Of a DNA stretch of 64,000 bases, positions 1-11,137 are shown piece by piece. The first letter of the stretch is position 1. Each line of letters opens with the position of its first letter. A model generated the notes under the pieces. The model ran no database searches and had not been told where the DNA came from. It saw nothing but the letters and a program-made list of their open reading frames with translations. The DNA comes from Cocos nucifera (Eukaryota > Streptophyta > Magnoliopsida > Arecales > Arecaceae), in assembly GCA_006176705.1 (NCBI GenBank), contig QRFJ01003034.1, forward strand, positions 124,001 through 188,000. The letters run 5' to 3'. Position numbers and translations under genes: made by a program.

Positions 1-1778
1 AAATCTAAAATTAAAATTAAATTAGATATAAACTTTATACCTGATTGGATAATCTGATTATCTTGTCGATGATCTACGGAAGCTCGGGGTTCTGGATTAA
101 GCCATGCACATGCCTGGCCTCTACCAAAGTCCACTCAAGAGGGATTTGGAGGTGCTCTTCTTCTAGATCTGATCACCAAAAATAAGATCTAAATTTGATT
201 TTGTAAAGCCTTTGAATCAACTGATGAAGGCAGCACGCTCGTCTCACGAATATCGTCTCTTTCTTTGAAACCTTTGCACCAATTTCTATGGATCTTCTCT
301 TGGATCCTTAGCCCAACCTTTAGGCACAAAGAAGAAGAAGAGGAAAGGCATGGAAAAAGAGGGGATGGCTACCTATGGGGGCTTGGGGTGTGAAGCATAA
401 AGCATGAGAAACCCTAGGGTGCAGGGTCTCTTAAATAGAGCCTTATGCCACCTCAGTGTTCCAATCAATCAAGCAATCAATTGCTTGATTTGTTTCTAAT
501 TTCTTGACAAATTTTTATGCCAACTCACATCAGAATTGCTGCCTCAAATATTCCATATAATGCTATACAAAATAGGAAGGGAGAAGGAAAGAAACTTTGG
601 TGCGCGATGGACTCTTCCTTCTCTCTTACAGTTTGATCTCTATCAAACCTCTTTGACTGGTCAAATCTGAAATTTGACCAAGTCAAAACCTATCCACATT
701 GGACACATGCCTAGGAGGACGTGCACCCTCTCCATGCCATACCAAAAAGTGGGGGTGCATGCTCCTAGAAAATCTCCAAGGGGGCATGTGCTCCTAATCC
801 CTTCTTTCTTACAACAGGGTCAACCTTTGACCTTGGTGTGCAATAGAAAAGGTAGGTGACCAAAAATAGCAGGTGATCAGAAATGGAAGGTGTTGTCCTA
901 AAATTATCTGATGAATTTAGACAACCCTATTCTAATCTAGACAAGTTTCAGTCAGGGTTTTGATTGAGACAAACCAGAAAGACTACAAAAGGAAAATGTT
1001 AGGTTCAATCATGTACTAGCATGATTTCCTTGAACCTTATCAGATCTAATCTAAATCAATTAAACTAACTCAGTCCAATTGATCACAACTAGACTCAAAC
1101 CCTTATATGTGTGACCCAATTAGATTCAATTTCATATGGTAATGAGATATGTCATGATCTCTATTATTAACATCATCGAAATACCTTTCGATGGATCAGA
1201 ACTTTTTTGGTTCGAACAATTGGAATGATTGATCATCAAGACCATTTTAATTGCTCCCAAAATTCATCAGTGACACCAAGCAGCATATGGTGGCAACCCA
1301 TCAAAATTGCAAAAATAAACCTCTTAGTGCAGCTATCTATGTGAATCGATTCTACTATCATGGGTCCCGACAGGATTAGGGTTTAAGGTAAACTCATCAA
1401 AACCCAACATCCATCATATGAATGAATCATTCGATTTGAGTCTGATATGAAACTCTAATAGAAAATTCTTTCCTACTATGTCACACTACCATGGCCATGG
1501 GCTTATGGACTCGATCTCATGACCATCATAGGACTACTCCTCCACTACCGAGGTTGATAGATTTCATCTTGGTGTAATTCAGTTCCTACAATGAACATGC
1601 TATAGCCAACATACACCTCAGAATTTCGAATGGCTAAAGATCAAGTTATGGTATAGTTAAACTATAACACACTCAACATAAACTGTTATAGCCAACATAC
1701 AAGACTCATCTATCTTAAAAAACGATCGTACACCAATCTTCCGGATCAATCACTATCATCATGACGATCCTACAGTCG
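1..1778 (-). mobile_element. Copia E: 3' LTR remnant, cut by the window edge
   Basis: This stretch is co-linear with the copia LTR at 36495-38603 and in reverse complement with the one at 24748-27031. Shared blocks include the ends of the AT-rich tract, the paired direct TGACC blocks, and the segment with the conserved TATAGCCAACATACA motif. Transcription would run leftwards. The PBS-proximal end lies beyond position 1. The opposite (U3) end is missing and the LTR runs directly into a scrap of E's pol at about 1778. The small open frames here (for example 674-859) show no retrotransposon or cellular protein signature. The LTR identity is clear; pairing it with the E body rests on the A insertion geometry. 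Confidence 0.85.
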
Positions 1779-1796
1779 TGTACACAGCATGGCATA
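1779..1796 (-). pseudogene. Copia E RNase H scrap continuing the frame broken at 31309
   Basis: On the minus strand these 18 bases read Tyr-Ala-Met-Leu-Cys-Thr. This continues the SAIGNLMYA sequence that ends at 31304 when element A and one target copy are removed. The joined peptide is the usual start of the copia RNase H domain. The scrap then fuses to LTR sequence, so the rest of RNase H, the polypurine tract and the LTR start are deleted. Confidence 0.8.
1792..1796. repeat. Target-site duplication of Athila A, left copy (GCATA)
   Basis: GCATA lies immediately outside the left LTR terminus of A and is repeated exactly at 31304-31308 outside the right terminus. A 5-bp duplication is the norm for Ty3/gypsy integration. 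Confidence 0.93.
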
Positions 1797-3414
1797 TGAT
1801 AGATCGTGATATCATCGTTAAAATACCATAATTATCAATTTAGTCCAACTTCTTTTAAAATAGTTAAGAGCACGTAAATAGTAGCAAGTCGGGTCGAATC
1901 CATAGGAAGGCAGTCATTTAATTTTCAAATGTTTGATTTTTTTATGAAAGAAGAAGAGATTTGAAATTAAAATTTAAGTCAAAAAATAAAATTATAGAAA
2001 ATAATGCAAAAAATTAAATTTTGGAACTAAGATCTACTATTTAGATCTTAGCATCTACTTGCAAGAAGAAATTAAAGAGCAATTAAAATAAAGTAGAATT
2101 TATAAAGTAGAAATTAAAAAAAATAGAAATTAAAAGAGCAATAAACTAAATTTATATTAAAATTAAAACTTAGAATTTAAATATAATAATTTAAAAAAAA
2201 ATAAAAAAATTCTTAATCTATAGATCAACAACGGCATGGAGATGGTGTAGAAGTCTAACTCTTTTTTTCGGCACCATCTACCTCGAAGCAATCTTTAGCC
2301 AAAGCTTGACTCCCACCCTTTACCATGGCTTCTCCTGGATCAGATGCTTGACCTTTGAAGCTCTGGGGTCTTTTTTATAATTGTTGGAGGACTGAAGACT
2401 TTGTTATTAGGCAATGTGGGATTAAAGAGGACTATAGATTCATGTTTGTTGAAGAAAATAGTAGAAAATCATTGGATCAAAGATCTTGTGTAGTCTCTGC
2501 ATGTTCTGGCCATCAGATGGTGATCCAAGGCTTCAAGAAATACCATAAATGGAGTTTTATCAGTCCAAATCAAGTCGAAAAATATTTTGGCCATTGATCG
2601 CATGTTAATGGAGGAAATTAGGCCATTGATTGCATGCCTGGTTGTCCTGATCACCATCGAGAGCATTCTAAACTATTGGATCAATGCCAAACACGAGCGC
2701 TGCCATCCGATGGCGCAGATAAAGCTGCTAGAGTGTGAATTGAACCTAGAACCAACCACCGCTGTTCGATCTTGACTGCAAGCAACTGCAACCATCCGAT
2801 CACACACTTACTATTCTCATAGACTGCATGGATCGATCGCACCGCACACCACAACCAATCAGCATGCACATTTCGATGAGTGAAATGATAAAAATGTCTC
2901 GTGCATCATGACAAAATGCTGTAAACCTCTTAGAGATCTTGGTCCATCATGTGGCAGCCTGTGATTCACTGTCGTCTGTTGAGCTGGCGATCTACACTAT
3001 TCCATGGATCAAATGCAGGCTGAAGGATTGACGTGCGTGGGCTGGGCTTTGAAGGAGAGGCTTTGCTCTGGGCTGGCTAGCTGGGCATGCCGGTTGACAG
3101 CAGCTTGGTGGCTTGGCTCGGCGTAGTTGGATGCACCGACTGAAATGGCGCGACAGCTTGCACGGACTGAACCATTTTTCATTTTCCTTTAATTTTTAAA
3201 TTTATTTTTATTTTTATTTCTTTGAAAATTCATATTAAATTCATTTTAAATTAGATTGACTTCAAATTTATTTCATTGTAACTAAAAAAATAAGATCATT
3301 TTATTGGTGAATTTATTTTCTTTATTTAGATTAATAAAAAATATTAGTTCTTAAAAATAAGTATAAATTAATCAATAAATTAATATTTTTATTAATAAAT
3401 TTATGATATTATCA
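1797..3414 (-). repeat. Athila A 3' LTR
   Basis: 1618 bp, ending TGATAGATC on the left and GATATTATCA on the right (plus-strand view). It matches 23644-24747 plus 30842-31303, the split right LTR. Directly right of it is the polypurine tract, which makes this the 3' LTR of a minus-strand element. The open frames at 2355-2775 repeat in the right LTR at 24057-24362 only because the LTR repeats, and are not genes. Confidence 0.92.
2371..2379 (-). promoter_or_regulatory. Candidate TATA box in the Athila A 3' LTR
   Basis: The minus strand reads TATAAAAAA followed by GACCCC. The right LTR has TATAAAAAG at the matching place (about 24208-24216). Element B's 5' LTR has TATAAATT before its own GACCCC block, so the position is conserved across related LTRs. 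Confidence 0.5.
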
Positions 3415-3427
3415 CACCCTCCAACTT
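3415..3427 (-). other. Polypurine tract of Athila A
   Basis: The minus strand reads AAGTTGGAGGGTG immediately before the LTR start TGATAATATC. B has the equivalent AAATTGGGAGGTG before its 3' LTR. This is the plus-strand primer site for reverse transcription. Confidence 0.8.
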
Positions 3428-4589
3428 ACTCATTGCTAGTCCCTTAGCAATGTCATATTAGTCTAAATTAATTATCATATTTTATTGAGATCCTCCATCA
3501 CAAAAATAGCTTTAAGATTTAAGATCAAAAGTTTAGACAGTATCACTAACTAAGTATTGAGTTTCAGAAGTAAATTTTATTGTCAAATTAATGGAAAATT
3601 TCTTTTAGAATTCATCCAAAGATCTCTAGCACTTATGTTTGTGAAGTCTAACTTAGTATTTGGATGTTAATTTAAAACACAAATATATCTTCTATTACCA
3701 CTTATCTTGGTTAATTTTCTATACACCCCCAATAGTGAGTGCATGAATTAAGGTAGCTTTTACACTGCCTCTCTCTCTCTCTTTTTTTTTTTTTTTTACG
3801 TGCTAAGCATCCTAGCCTTCCCTCCACCATTTGATGTGAATCTCCACACTTGACTTAGGTGCAGAGACCTAGTTACTAAGCTTAGGACAATCCATATATA
3901 CTCTATCTTTTGCACTTTTATTTTGGGTAGGTAGCTCTTTTCTTAAATTCAAATTTTTTTAATTGGGGTATATATTAATCATCAATTTCTCAGTGATAAT
4001 TAAATCCTTAGTTGGCCTTATAATCAATACTTACTTTACCTCATTAGTGTGTATGTGCAATTTGAAGTGTTGATAGCCTTTAAATAACCTAACTAAAAAT
4101 CTAACCAACTAATCTACTTCTTGACTTGCTACAGTCATTAGCAAATACTTTCTAACTTTATTCTTTTTTCTAGTCTATTTTGCTCAAGATTTTCTATTCT
4201 AAAACATGATTTATGAAAAAGTTTATTATTATTATTATTATTATTTTAAATTATTTTTTAATTTTTATTATTTTTTATTTTATTATTTTTTATTTTATTA
4301 TTTTTTTTGTGTATTTTTCCTACCTCCAACTTAGTTGACATTATCCTCAATGGAGAAGAAAAAATAGAAGAGTGTAAAAAAAAAATTATTTGTCCAGTCC
4401 GTGCTTTTGAAAATTTAAGCTCTTCCTCCAACTTTATTCAAGATGACCTAAAAAGAAAGTAAACTAAAATTAGATGCAAGAAAACTAAATATTGGGTTGC
4501 CTCCCAACAAGTACTAAGTTTATTATCTTCAACCAGATACAATGCAGCATAATTCATTATGGGTCTGTTAATATTGTTTTGTCAATGGT
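3428..4589 (-). other. Athila A 3' untranslated region
   Basis: AT-rich non-coding DNA between the integrase end and the polypurine tract. It holds a CT run followed by a long T run (about 3767-3798) and T-rich simple sequence with TTA repeats (about 4224-4310). The part near 4490-4545 matches the start of B's 3' UTR at 20817 onwards (block TTGTTGGGAGGCAA). No env-like ORF is visible. Confidence 0.7.
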
Positions 4590-5720
4590 TCGATTTAATA
4601 ATATCCCTTCAATATATGGTTTAAGCCTTTGACCATTTATCTTAAAGAAATTCTTAGATCTAGGATCATAGAGTATAATTACACCAAGTGGGCATACTTA
4701 ATTGACTATATAAGGTCCATCCCATCTAGATTTTAGCTTTTCAGGAAATAATTAGAGCCTTAGGTTAAATAACTAGACTTGTTGATTTGGCTCAAAGTTT
4801 TTTCTTGAAATGTGTTTATCATGAAAGACTTTCATTTTCTCTTTATAGATTTTTGAATTTTCATAAGCTTCTTGTCTTAATTCATCTAATTTGATCAATT
4901 ATAGCATCTGGTTAGAACCAGCTTGATTTGGATCAAAATTTAATTACTTTATTGCCCAATATGCTTTATGTTCAAGTTCTACCGAAAGGTGACATGCTTT
5001 TTCATAGATCAATCCATAAGGGGACATTCCAATAGGGGTTTTATAAGCTGTCCTATAGGCCCATAATGCATCAGATCTGACCAATCTTTTGGATCTGACT
5101 TAATAGTCTTTTGTAAGATATTCTTAATCTCCCTATTAGATACTTCTACTTGGCCACTTATTTGCGGATGGTATGGTGTAGCTACCTTATGCGTCACTCC
5201 ATATTTTCGTAACAACATTCGAAATTGGTAGTTTGTGAAGTTGGTACCTCCGTCGCTAATGATGGTATGCAGAAATCTGAATCTAGAAAAGATATTCTTT
5301 TGAACAAATTTTAAGACTACTTTATGATCATTGGTTTGTGTTGCCATTACCTCAATCCATTTAGAAACATAATCGATAGCCATCAAAATGTATTCAAAAC
5401 CATTGGAAGGCGAAAAAGGTTCCATAAAATCAATTTCCCACATATCAAAAATTTCAACTATCAAAATAGGGTTTAAAGGCATCATGTCTTTCTTTGAAAT
5501 GTTTCCTAAGGCCTGACACTTAAGACACTCTTAGCTAAAAATATAGGCATCCTTAAACAATGTAGGCCAGTAAAAACCACTTTGCAATACTTTGGCCATA
5601 GTTTTTCTTCTAGAAAAATATCCTCCATAAGCAAGGATATGACAAAATTGTAAGATACTCAACTGTTCAGACTCAGGAACACATCTACGAATGATTTGAT
5701 CAGCATAAATTCTAAATGCT
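4590..5720 (-). pseudogene. Athila A integrase (broken)
   Basis: Integrase inserts the cDNA into the host chromosome. The longest open stretch (5009-5485, 158 codons) carries the catalytic core: Asp19 in IDFMEPF, Asp78 in ISDGGTNF and Glu114 in SGQVEVSNRE, the DDE triad. Upstream on the minus strand (about 5490-5640), in broken frame, is the zinc-binding region with GFYWPT and CQ motifs. Downstream (about 4600-4800) is the C-terminal domain with KLKSRWDGPY and INGQRLKPY, a hallmark of Athila integrase. Several stops separate these parts, so no functional protein is made. Confidence 0.88.
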
Positions 5721-6015
5721 CAGGATCTCTCCAAAAATAATATTTGATTTGAGCAAAGAACCGTTCCTTTTCATTCTTAGACCAACCATTAGGAATTTAT
5801 CCTACAACTAAGTAATTTATAATATCTGCAAACCAATGGGACTTTGCATGTGAAACTGCCAATAATTGTTCATCTAGAAAAGATTCTTCGATTAATGTAT
5901 GTTCAGCATCTTTGACTAGGATCCTAGATAGATGGTCTGCTACAACATTTTTGGATCCTTTCTTATCTTGAATTTCTATGTCAAATTCTTGTAGTAATAA
6001 AATCCATCTAATCAG

Positions 6016-6420
6016 TTATGGTTTAGTGTCTTTCTTTGAGAGTAGGTATCTCAAAGCTGAATGATCTAAATATACCACAATTTTTGACCCTAACAGATAT
6101 GATCTAAATTTTTCTAGGGCAAACACTATGGGTAGTAACTCTTTTTTAGTTGTAGTATAATTCATTTGTGCTTCATTCAGAGTTCTACTGGCATAATAGA
6201 TCACTATAGGATATTTGTTTATCCTTTGGCCTAAGACAGCTCCTATGGCAAAGTCTAAAGCATCACACATGATTTCAAAAGATAGTGACCAGTTTGGAGG
6301 TTGAATGATTGGGGCTTTGGTCACAGCTTCTCTCAAGAATTCAAGGCTTCAAGACACTCTTTATCAAAGTTAAAAGAAACATCCTTAGCGAGTAGATTAC
6401 ACGGTGGGCGAGATATCTTA
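6016..6420 (-). pseudogene. Athila A RNase H (broken)
   Basis: The domain would degrade genomic RNA in the RNA:DNA hybrid during reverse transcription. The 106-codon open frame at 6016-6336 shows CDALDFAIGAVLGQ with the first catalytic Asp25, KKELLPIVFALEKFR with Glu66, and YLDHSALRYLL with Asp91. A frame change separates it from the RT on its right, and the linker to integrase (5720-6015) is interrupted by stops. Confidence 0.87.
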
Positions 6421-6439
6421 GAAAAGTCTTTGATGAAGC

Positions 6440-7190
6440 GATGGTAGAATTCTATATGGCCAAGAAAAGATCGAATTTATTTGACAGAAGTGGATGGAGG
6501 TGGTTTAAAAATTAAGTCAACTTTCCCTTTATCAACCTCTATCCCTCTTTTAGACATTGTATGTCCTAACACAATCCCTTCTTGAACTATGAAGTGGCTC
6601 TTTTTCCAGTTTAAAACTAAATTTGCCTTAATATATTGTTGCAAAATTCTCTTCAAATTGTTGAGGCAACATTCAAAAGATTCTCTAAAGATCGAAAAGT
6701 CATCCATGAATATTTCTAAAAAATCTTCTATCATGTCCAAAAATACTGACATCATGCACCTTTGAAAGGTCACCGGTGCATTACACAATCCAAAAGGCAT
6801 TCTATGGAAAGTAAAAGTTTCATAGGGACATATGAAGGTGGTCTTTTTCTGATCTCCTATGTAGATTGCTACCTGATTATATCTCGAGTATCCATCTAGA
6901 AAATAAAAGTATTGTTGGCTAGCTAGTCTTTCCATGATTTGGTCAATAAAGGATAACGGAAAGTGATATTTTCGGGTGGCTGTATTAAGTTTTCTATAGT
7001 CTATACAGACATGCCATCCAGTCGAAAGTCGTGTAGGTACTAGGTCCCCATGGTCAGTGTGGATAACCATGAGTCCAGATTTCTTTGGAACAACTTGTGT
7101 AGGACTCACCTAGTGGCTGCCAGAAATAGGATAAATAATACCCGCATCTAACCATTTAATTACCTCTTTCTTGGCTACTTCTTGCATATT
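6440..7190 (-). pseudogene. Athila A reverse transcriptase (broken)
   Basis: RT copies element RNA into cDNA. The 210-codon open frame at 6477-7109 holds PKKSG, CIDYRKLN, FLDGYSRYNQ (catalytic Asp72), PFGLCNAPVTFQRCMM and the active-site box FMDD at residues 134-137. The FMDD box with LCNAPxTFQRCMM is characteristic of Athila and close gypsy relatives. A stop lies just N-terminal, around 7110. It is co-linear with protease (right) and RNase H (left). Confidence 0.92.
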
Positions 7191-7399
7191 AGGGTTGAGT
7201 TGTCTTTGCATTTTTCGAGTTGGTTTGGCATTACCTTCAGTATAAATATGGTGCATACATATTGATGGACTAAGCCTTTTAAATCAGCGACGGTCCAACC
7301 TATGGCCTCCTTATATGTTTTCAAAATATCTATTACTTGGTCTTCCTATTTAGGAGTTAGGTCAGAAGCAATGATCACTGGCAAAATTTTCTCTGATCC

Positions 7400-8170
7400 T
7401 ATAAATACATACTTAAGTATTTTAGGTTAAGGTTTTAGTTCAAGTTGTGGTGGGGCCTGAATTGAAGGTCGTAATGGTTTAATTTTTTTCGTAGGTAAGG
7501 GCTCGATTTTCATTGACCAAAGTAATGTATATGATGGATGAGATGAATCAAACAGGGCATTCACCTCCAGGTCTGGGATTTTTTTGACAAGTTTATTCAG
7601 AAGGTCATTCTTAAGTAAATCTAAGGAGGAATTAGATTCAATTATCTCATCTATTTGATCGATTACAAAGCAGTCTTCCTCCTCTTGAGTGTGCTTAGAG
7701 GTATTAAAAATATTTATTCTTATCTTTTGATCCCCAAAAGAAACATCCATGGCTCCTATCTTATAATTGATATTGGCATTGACGATAGCTAGGAATGATC
7801 AACCTAAAATTATGGTATTTTGGTTCAGCTCTTGGAATGGTTCCATATCGAGAATGAGGAAGTCTACTAGAAAATAATATTTATCAACTCTAACCAAAAC
7901 ATCCTCAATTAGACCACGTGGTGTTTTTACTGATCTATTGGCTAGTTACAAAATAACTAATGTCTGTTTAAGTTCTCCTATCCTAAATTTTTCATAAATA
8001 GAGGTTTGAAGTAGGTTCACACTGGCTCCTAAGTCTAATATTGCTCGATTAAAGGTTATGCCTCCTATAACACATGAAAATAATGGAGCACCAAGATCTT
8101 TCATTTTCTAAGGCAATGGATCTAATAGGACTGCACTTACATCTTCAAACAACATAATTCTTTTAGTTCA
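7400..8170 (-). pseudogene. Athila A protease and protease-RT linker (broken)
   Basis: The aspartic protease that would cleave Gag-Pol lies around 7770-8080, where the minus strand reads LDLGASVNLL, the Athila form of the D-[ST]-G active site. The open frame 7427-7750 covers the region after it, including MDVSFGDQKI and the ELKP linker leading to RT. Stops interrupt the domain near 7800 and 7945. Element B keeps a short scrap of this same linker at about 20551-20655. Confidence 0.8.
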
Positions 8171-9995
8171 TGGCTCAAGCTTTTGAGTACAAAGTTCTTT
8201 GAGAAATTTAGTGTAGGTCGGGATATGTTGAATTGCATCGAGGAGGGGTAGATTAATATGCACTTATTTAAATAGTTTCATTAACTCCTCATTACATTTT
8301 TCTTGCTTTTTACGAGATGAGCTTGCTTCTAAGGCTTGAGGGAATGGGGCTTTGGGTTTATATATCTTGGGTAACTCATCTATTCTCTTCTTTTATTTAT
8401 CTATCTTATTAGAACCAGTATCAGTACTAGTTTTAGGCTCAGGTTCTTTTATATGGTTAGCTTCAGTACTAACCTTTTCTTCTAAATTTTCTTCTTGGCT
8501 AGCATCAGTACTAGCCTCTATCACCTAATTCTGGTATGGATCCTTAAGAATTGTATCACTTTGAAGTTCGAAAATTGCTTTGGCATTCTCTAATTGGGGA
8601 TTCTTAGTTAGGACGATGGGTTGATGACTGAATCCAGGTCGTTGATGGATATTAGGTGGGTTGTTTTTAGGATTGGCAATCGATTGGCTTGGTAACTGAC
8701 CTGGTTCTCTCCTCATACTAGACTCAGCTAATTATCCTATTTGAGCTTCTAGCTTGGTGATGGATTGTTGTTGAGATAGGATTAATTGTTGCAGCTGGTT
8801 AAATCGATCATCGACGAGATTGGTCTGTTGAGGAGGTGGGTATGAGGGTTGATTATAATGTGGTGGTTCGGAAGGCTGACTGGCTGACCTCTGTTATAAG
8901 CATAGTTCTGGTATTGGGGTCTATTCTAATAATTTTGCACTGGTAGAGTTTGGGTCTGAGCCTGATTCTATTGTGATTTCTAAGAAAAATTAGGATGATT
9001 TCTCCAACCTGGGTTATATATGTTTGAAAATGAATCATTGATCAGTTTGAAGTAACCTTGAGTAGCTTAAACTTGTTCTTGGATGAAGGATGAAAATTGT
9101 GTAGCCATAGAACATTCACTCACACTATGGGTTGGGCTAGCATCCTGATAATTAGAAGGTGGTGTGTATTGTGTAGGAGTTTGTTGACCTAGGTTTAGGA
9201 ATTGATCTAATTTTTAGACAATAAGGTCGACTTTATCTAATTTTTGGGCTATTAGGTTCAAGTCGGCCCTAGAACTAGGTTCTGGATGTTTGATCTCATA
9301 CATTTCTTTCCATTTTTGATGAGAAATTATTCTTTCATAAGAGGATAGTGAGGCATGATTAATCGAATTTTCACTTAGAGTTTCAAATAGTATATAAGCT
9401 TCATCCTCACTTTTGCTCATGAATGCACCTCCATAGGATGCATCTACCATTTGTTTATATTGTTTTCCTAACCCTTCATAGAAAGCTTGGACAATTTGCC
9501 ACTTAGATAGACCATGGTGTGGGCATTTTCTAAGAAGTTTCTTAAGTCTTTTTCATGATTCATAAATTTATTCCCCTGGAAGCTGAGCAAATCCAGTGAT
9601 AGCTCACATCATAGTGTTGGTTCGACCTATAGGATAAAATTTCTTAAGGAATTCATGTTGCATCTCTGCCCATGTTTGAATTGATTTTCTTATTATGCCA
9701 AGCCAATACTTGGCTTTATCTTTTAATAAGAAAGGGAACAAGATTAGTCTAAGGGCATCATCAAAAAAATTATGAATTTTATAGTAGAGCAGATTTCTAA
9801 GAATTCATCCAGATGTTTGTAAGGGTCTTCATTGGTGTTCCCATAGAAGGATGGGAGCATCTGAATTATGGTCGACTTGATTTCATAATGGCTAGCAGGG
9901 ACATCTGGTAGGTGGATACAAATCGATGGGTTATAGGTGGAAGGAATAAAATATTCTTTCATCTGCTTAGGTGGTTCTCCATGATTTCCAGCCAT
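8171..9995 (-). pseudogene. Athila A gag (broken)
   Basis: Capsid-like Gag packages element RNA. It starts with an ATG at 9995 (MAGNHGEPPKQMKEYF), matched by an ATG at the same place in B (14040). The N-terminal part reads YNPSICIHLP and SFYGNTNEDPYKHLDEFLEIC, the Athila Gag signature. Open pieces remain at 9744-9995, 9214-9450, 8853-9038 and 8525-8716, the last with LPSQSIANPKNN typical of the C-terminal part. At least three frameshifts or stops break it. No CCHC knuckle is seen, as usual for Athila. Confidence 0.88.
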
Positions 9996-11132
9996 TTGAT
10001 TTTCTGATTTTATATGAATCAGTCATTCAATTTTAGGATTGGGTTCAACTAGGTCAGGTAATAGCGATCTTCCACCTTCCATATACTAGTGCAACCCCAA
10101 TGTATAAATATTTTTTTATATAATATATTTTTTTATTTTTATTTTATTATATATTTTTTTTAGAGAGAAGAAAGAGAATAGAAAGAAGAGAATTCTAAAA
10201 AAGGATTCTAAGAAGTCCTGATTCTAGAGATGATAGAGAAGAATTAATTATATTTATATTTGATGTTAATTAGATTAGAAGAATAATCCTGACTAAGGTT
10301 GTCATAGATCTAGATAGCTCCTAACTGCAAAGGTCACCTTCAAGCCCTCCAAGTAGAGAATCAGCCAATCAACTGGCCAGATAAGTGTAAGGTCGGTGGG
10401 GGTCCCCCTCGTTACTTGTCTTAAACATCAATCGTGCTTTGCCAAGTAAGCAATGGAACCAATTAAGTAACCACCTTCCTTCGGACCCAATCATTCCTGA
10501 ACCACTTACCTAGACACCAATTAAATTGACTAACCCTTATCTGGCTCAACTTTTAGGATTTCTTATCCTATTGAGCTCGAGTTTCTAGGGCTAATGTCTA
10601 ATTGATTTTAATTTTAAAGACTTAGGTCAATGCAGGATGCTGCTTGATTGTTTGTGAGCCATGAAAAGGTGATCAAATTCTCACCTTATCTTGTTTAATT
10701 GGATTGTGCCCTTAATTTGGTTTCATATGAATATGCACCAAAAAAAATTTTCGATCAAAGGATTCTATGCAATTTAAACTAGATGCATGCAATTAATTAA
10801 ATTTTAGAAGCTTTTCTTACCTCCAATAATCACCAAAATAATAAAAAAAATAAAACTAATATGATGCATGTTTTAAGCAATTAGATTTCTAATCTTGTCA
10901 TGAGATTTTTAATTAGGTTTAAGTAGATAATTTTTAATTAATTTAAAAATAAAGTAAATAAAAAAATTAGGTTTTAGGATTGATCTCACCAAATAAGATT
11001 GGAAGTTTCCTCCTTGCCCTAAACTTTTTGTTGCTTTTTTTCTTTTTTTAATCTATAAAATATATATAAAAAAATAGTAGATACAATAAAAAGAAAAATC
11101 AAAAAGATCAAAAATTTTTAATTTTTTTTATG
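9996..11132 (-). other. Athila A leader region (5' UTR)
   Basis: Non-coding, AT-rich DNA between gag and the primer site, cut at 11137 by B. It matches B's leader in inverted orientation (blocks around 10310-10560 against 13320-13600). I see no gene in it. Confidence 0.7.
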
Positions 11133-11137
11133 CCTCC
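11133..11137. repeat. Target-site duplication of B, left copy (CCTCC)
   Basis: CCTCC directly precedes the B LTR start TGATAAG and recurs at 23618-23622 after the LTR end CTTATCA. Joining the flanks restores A's leader next to its primer site. Confidence 0.93.

Noticed and set aside
2355..2869. Small frames repeated at 24057-24838, possibly a conserved short gene
   Set aside because: The repetition is explained by the two LTRs of A, and the frames are not preserved between copies.
3428..4589. Possible env-like gene of Athila A
   Set aside because: No frame of useful length, transmembrane segment or conserved block is visible between integrase and the 3' LTR.
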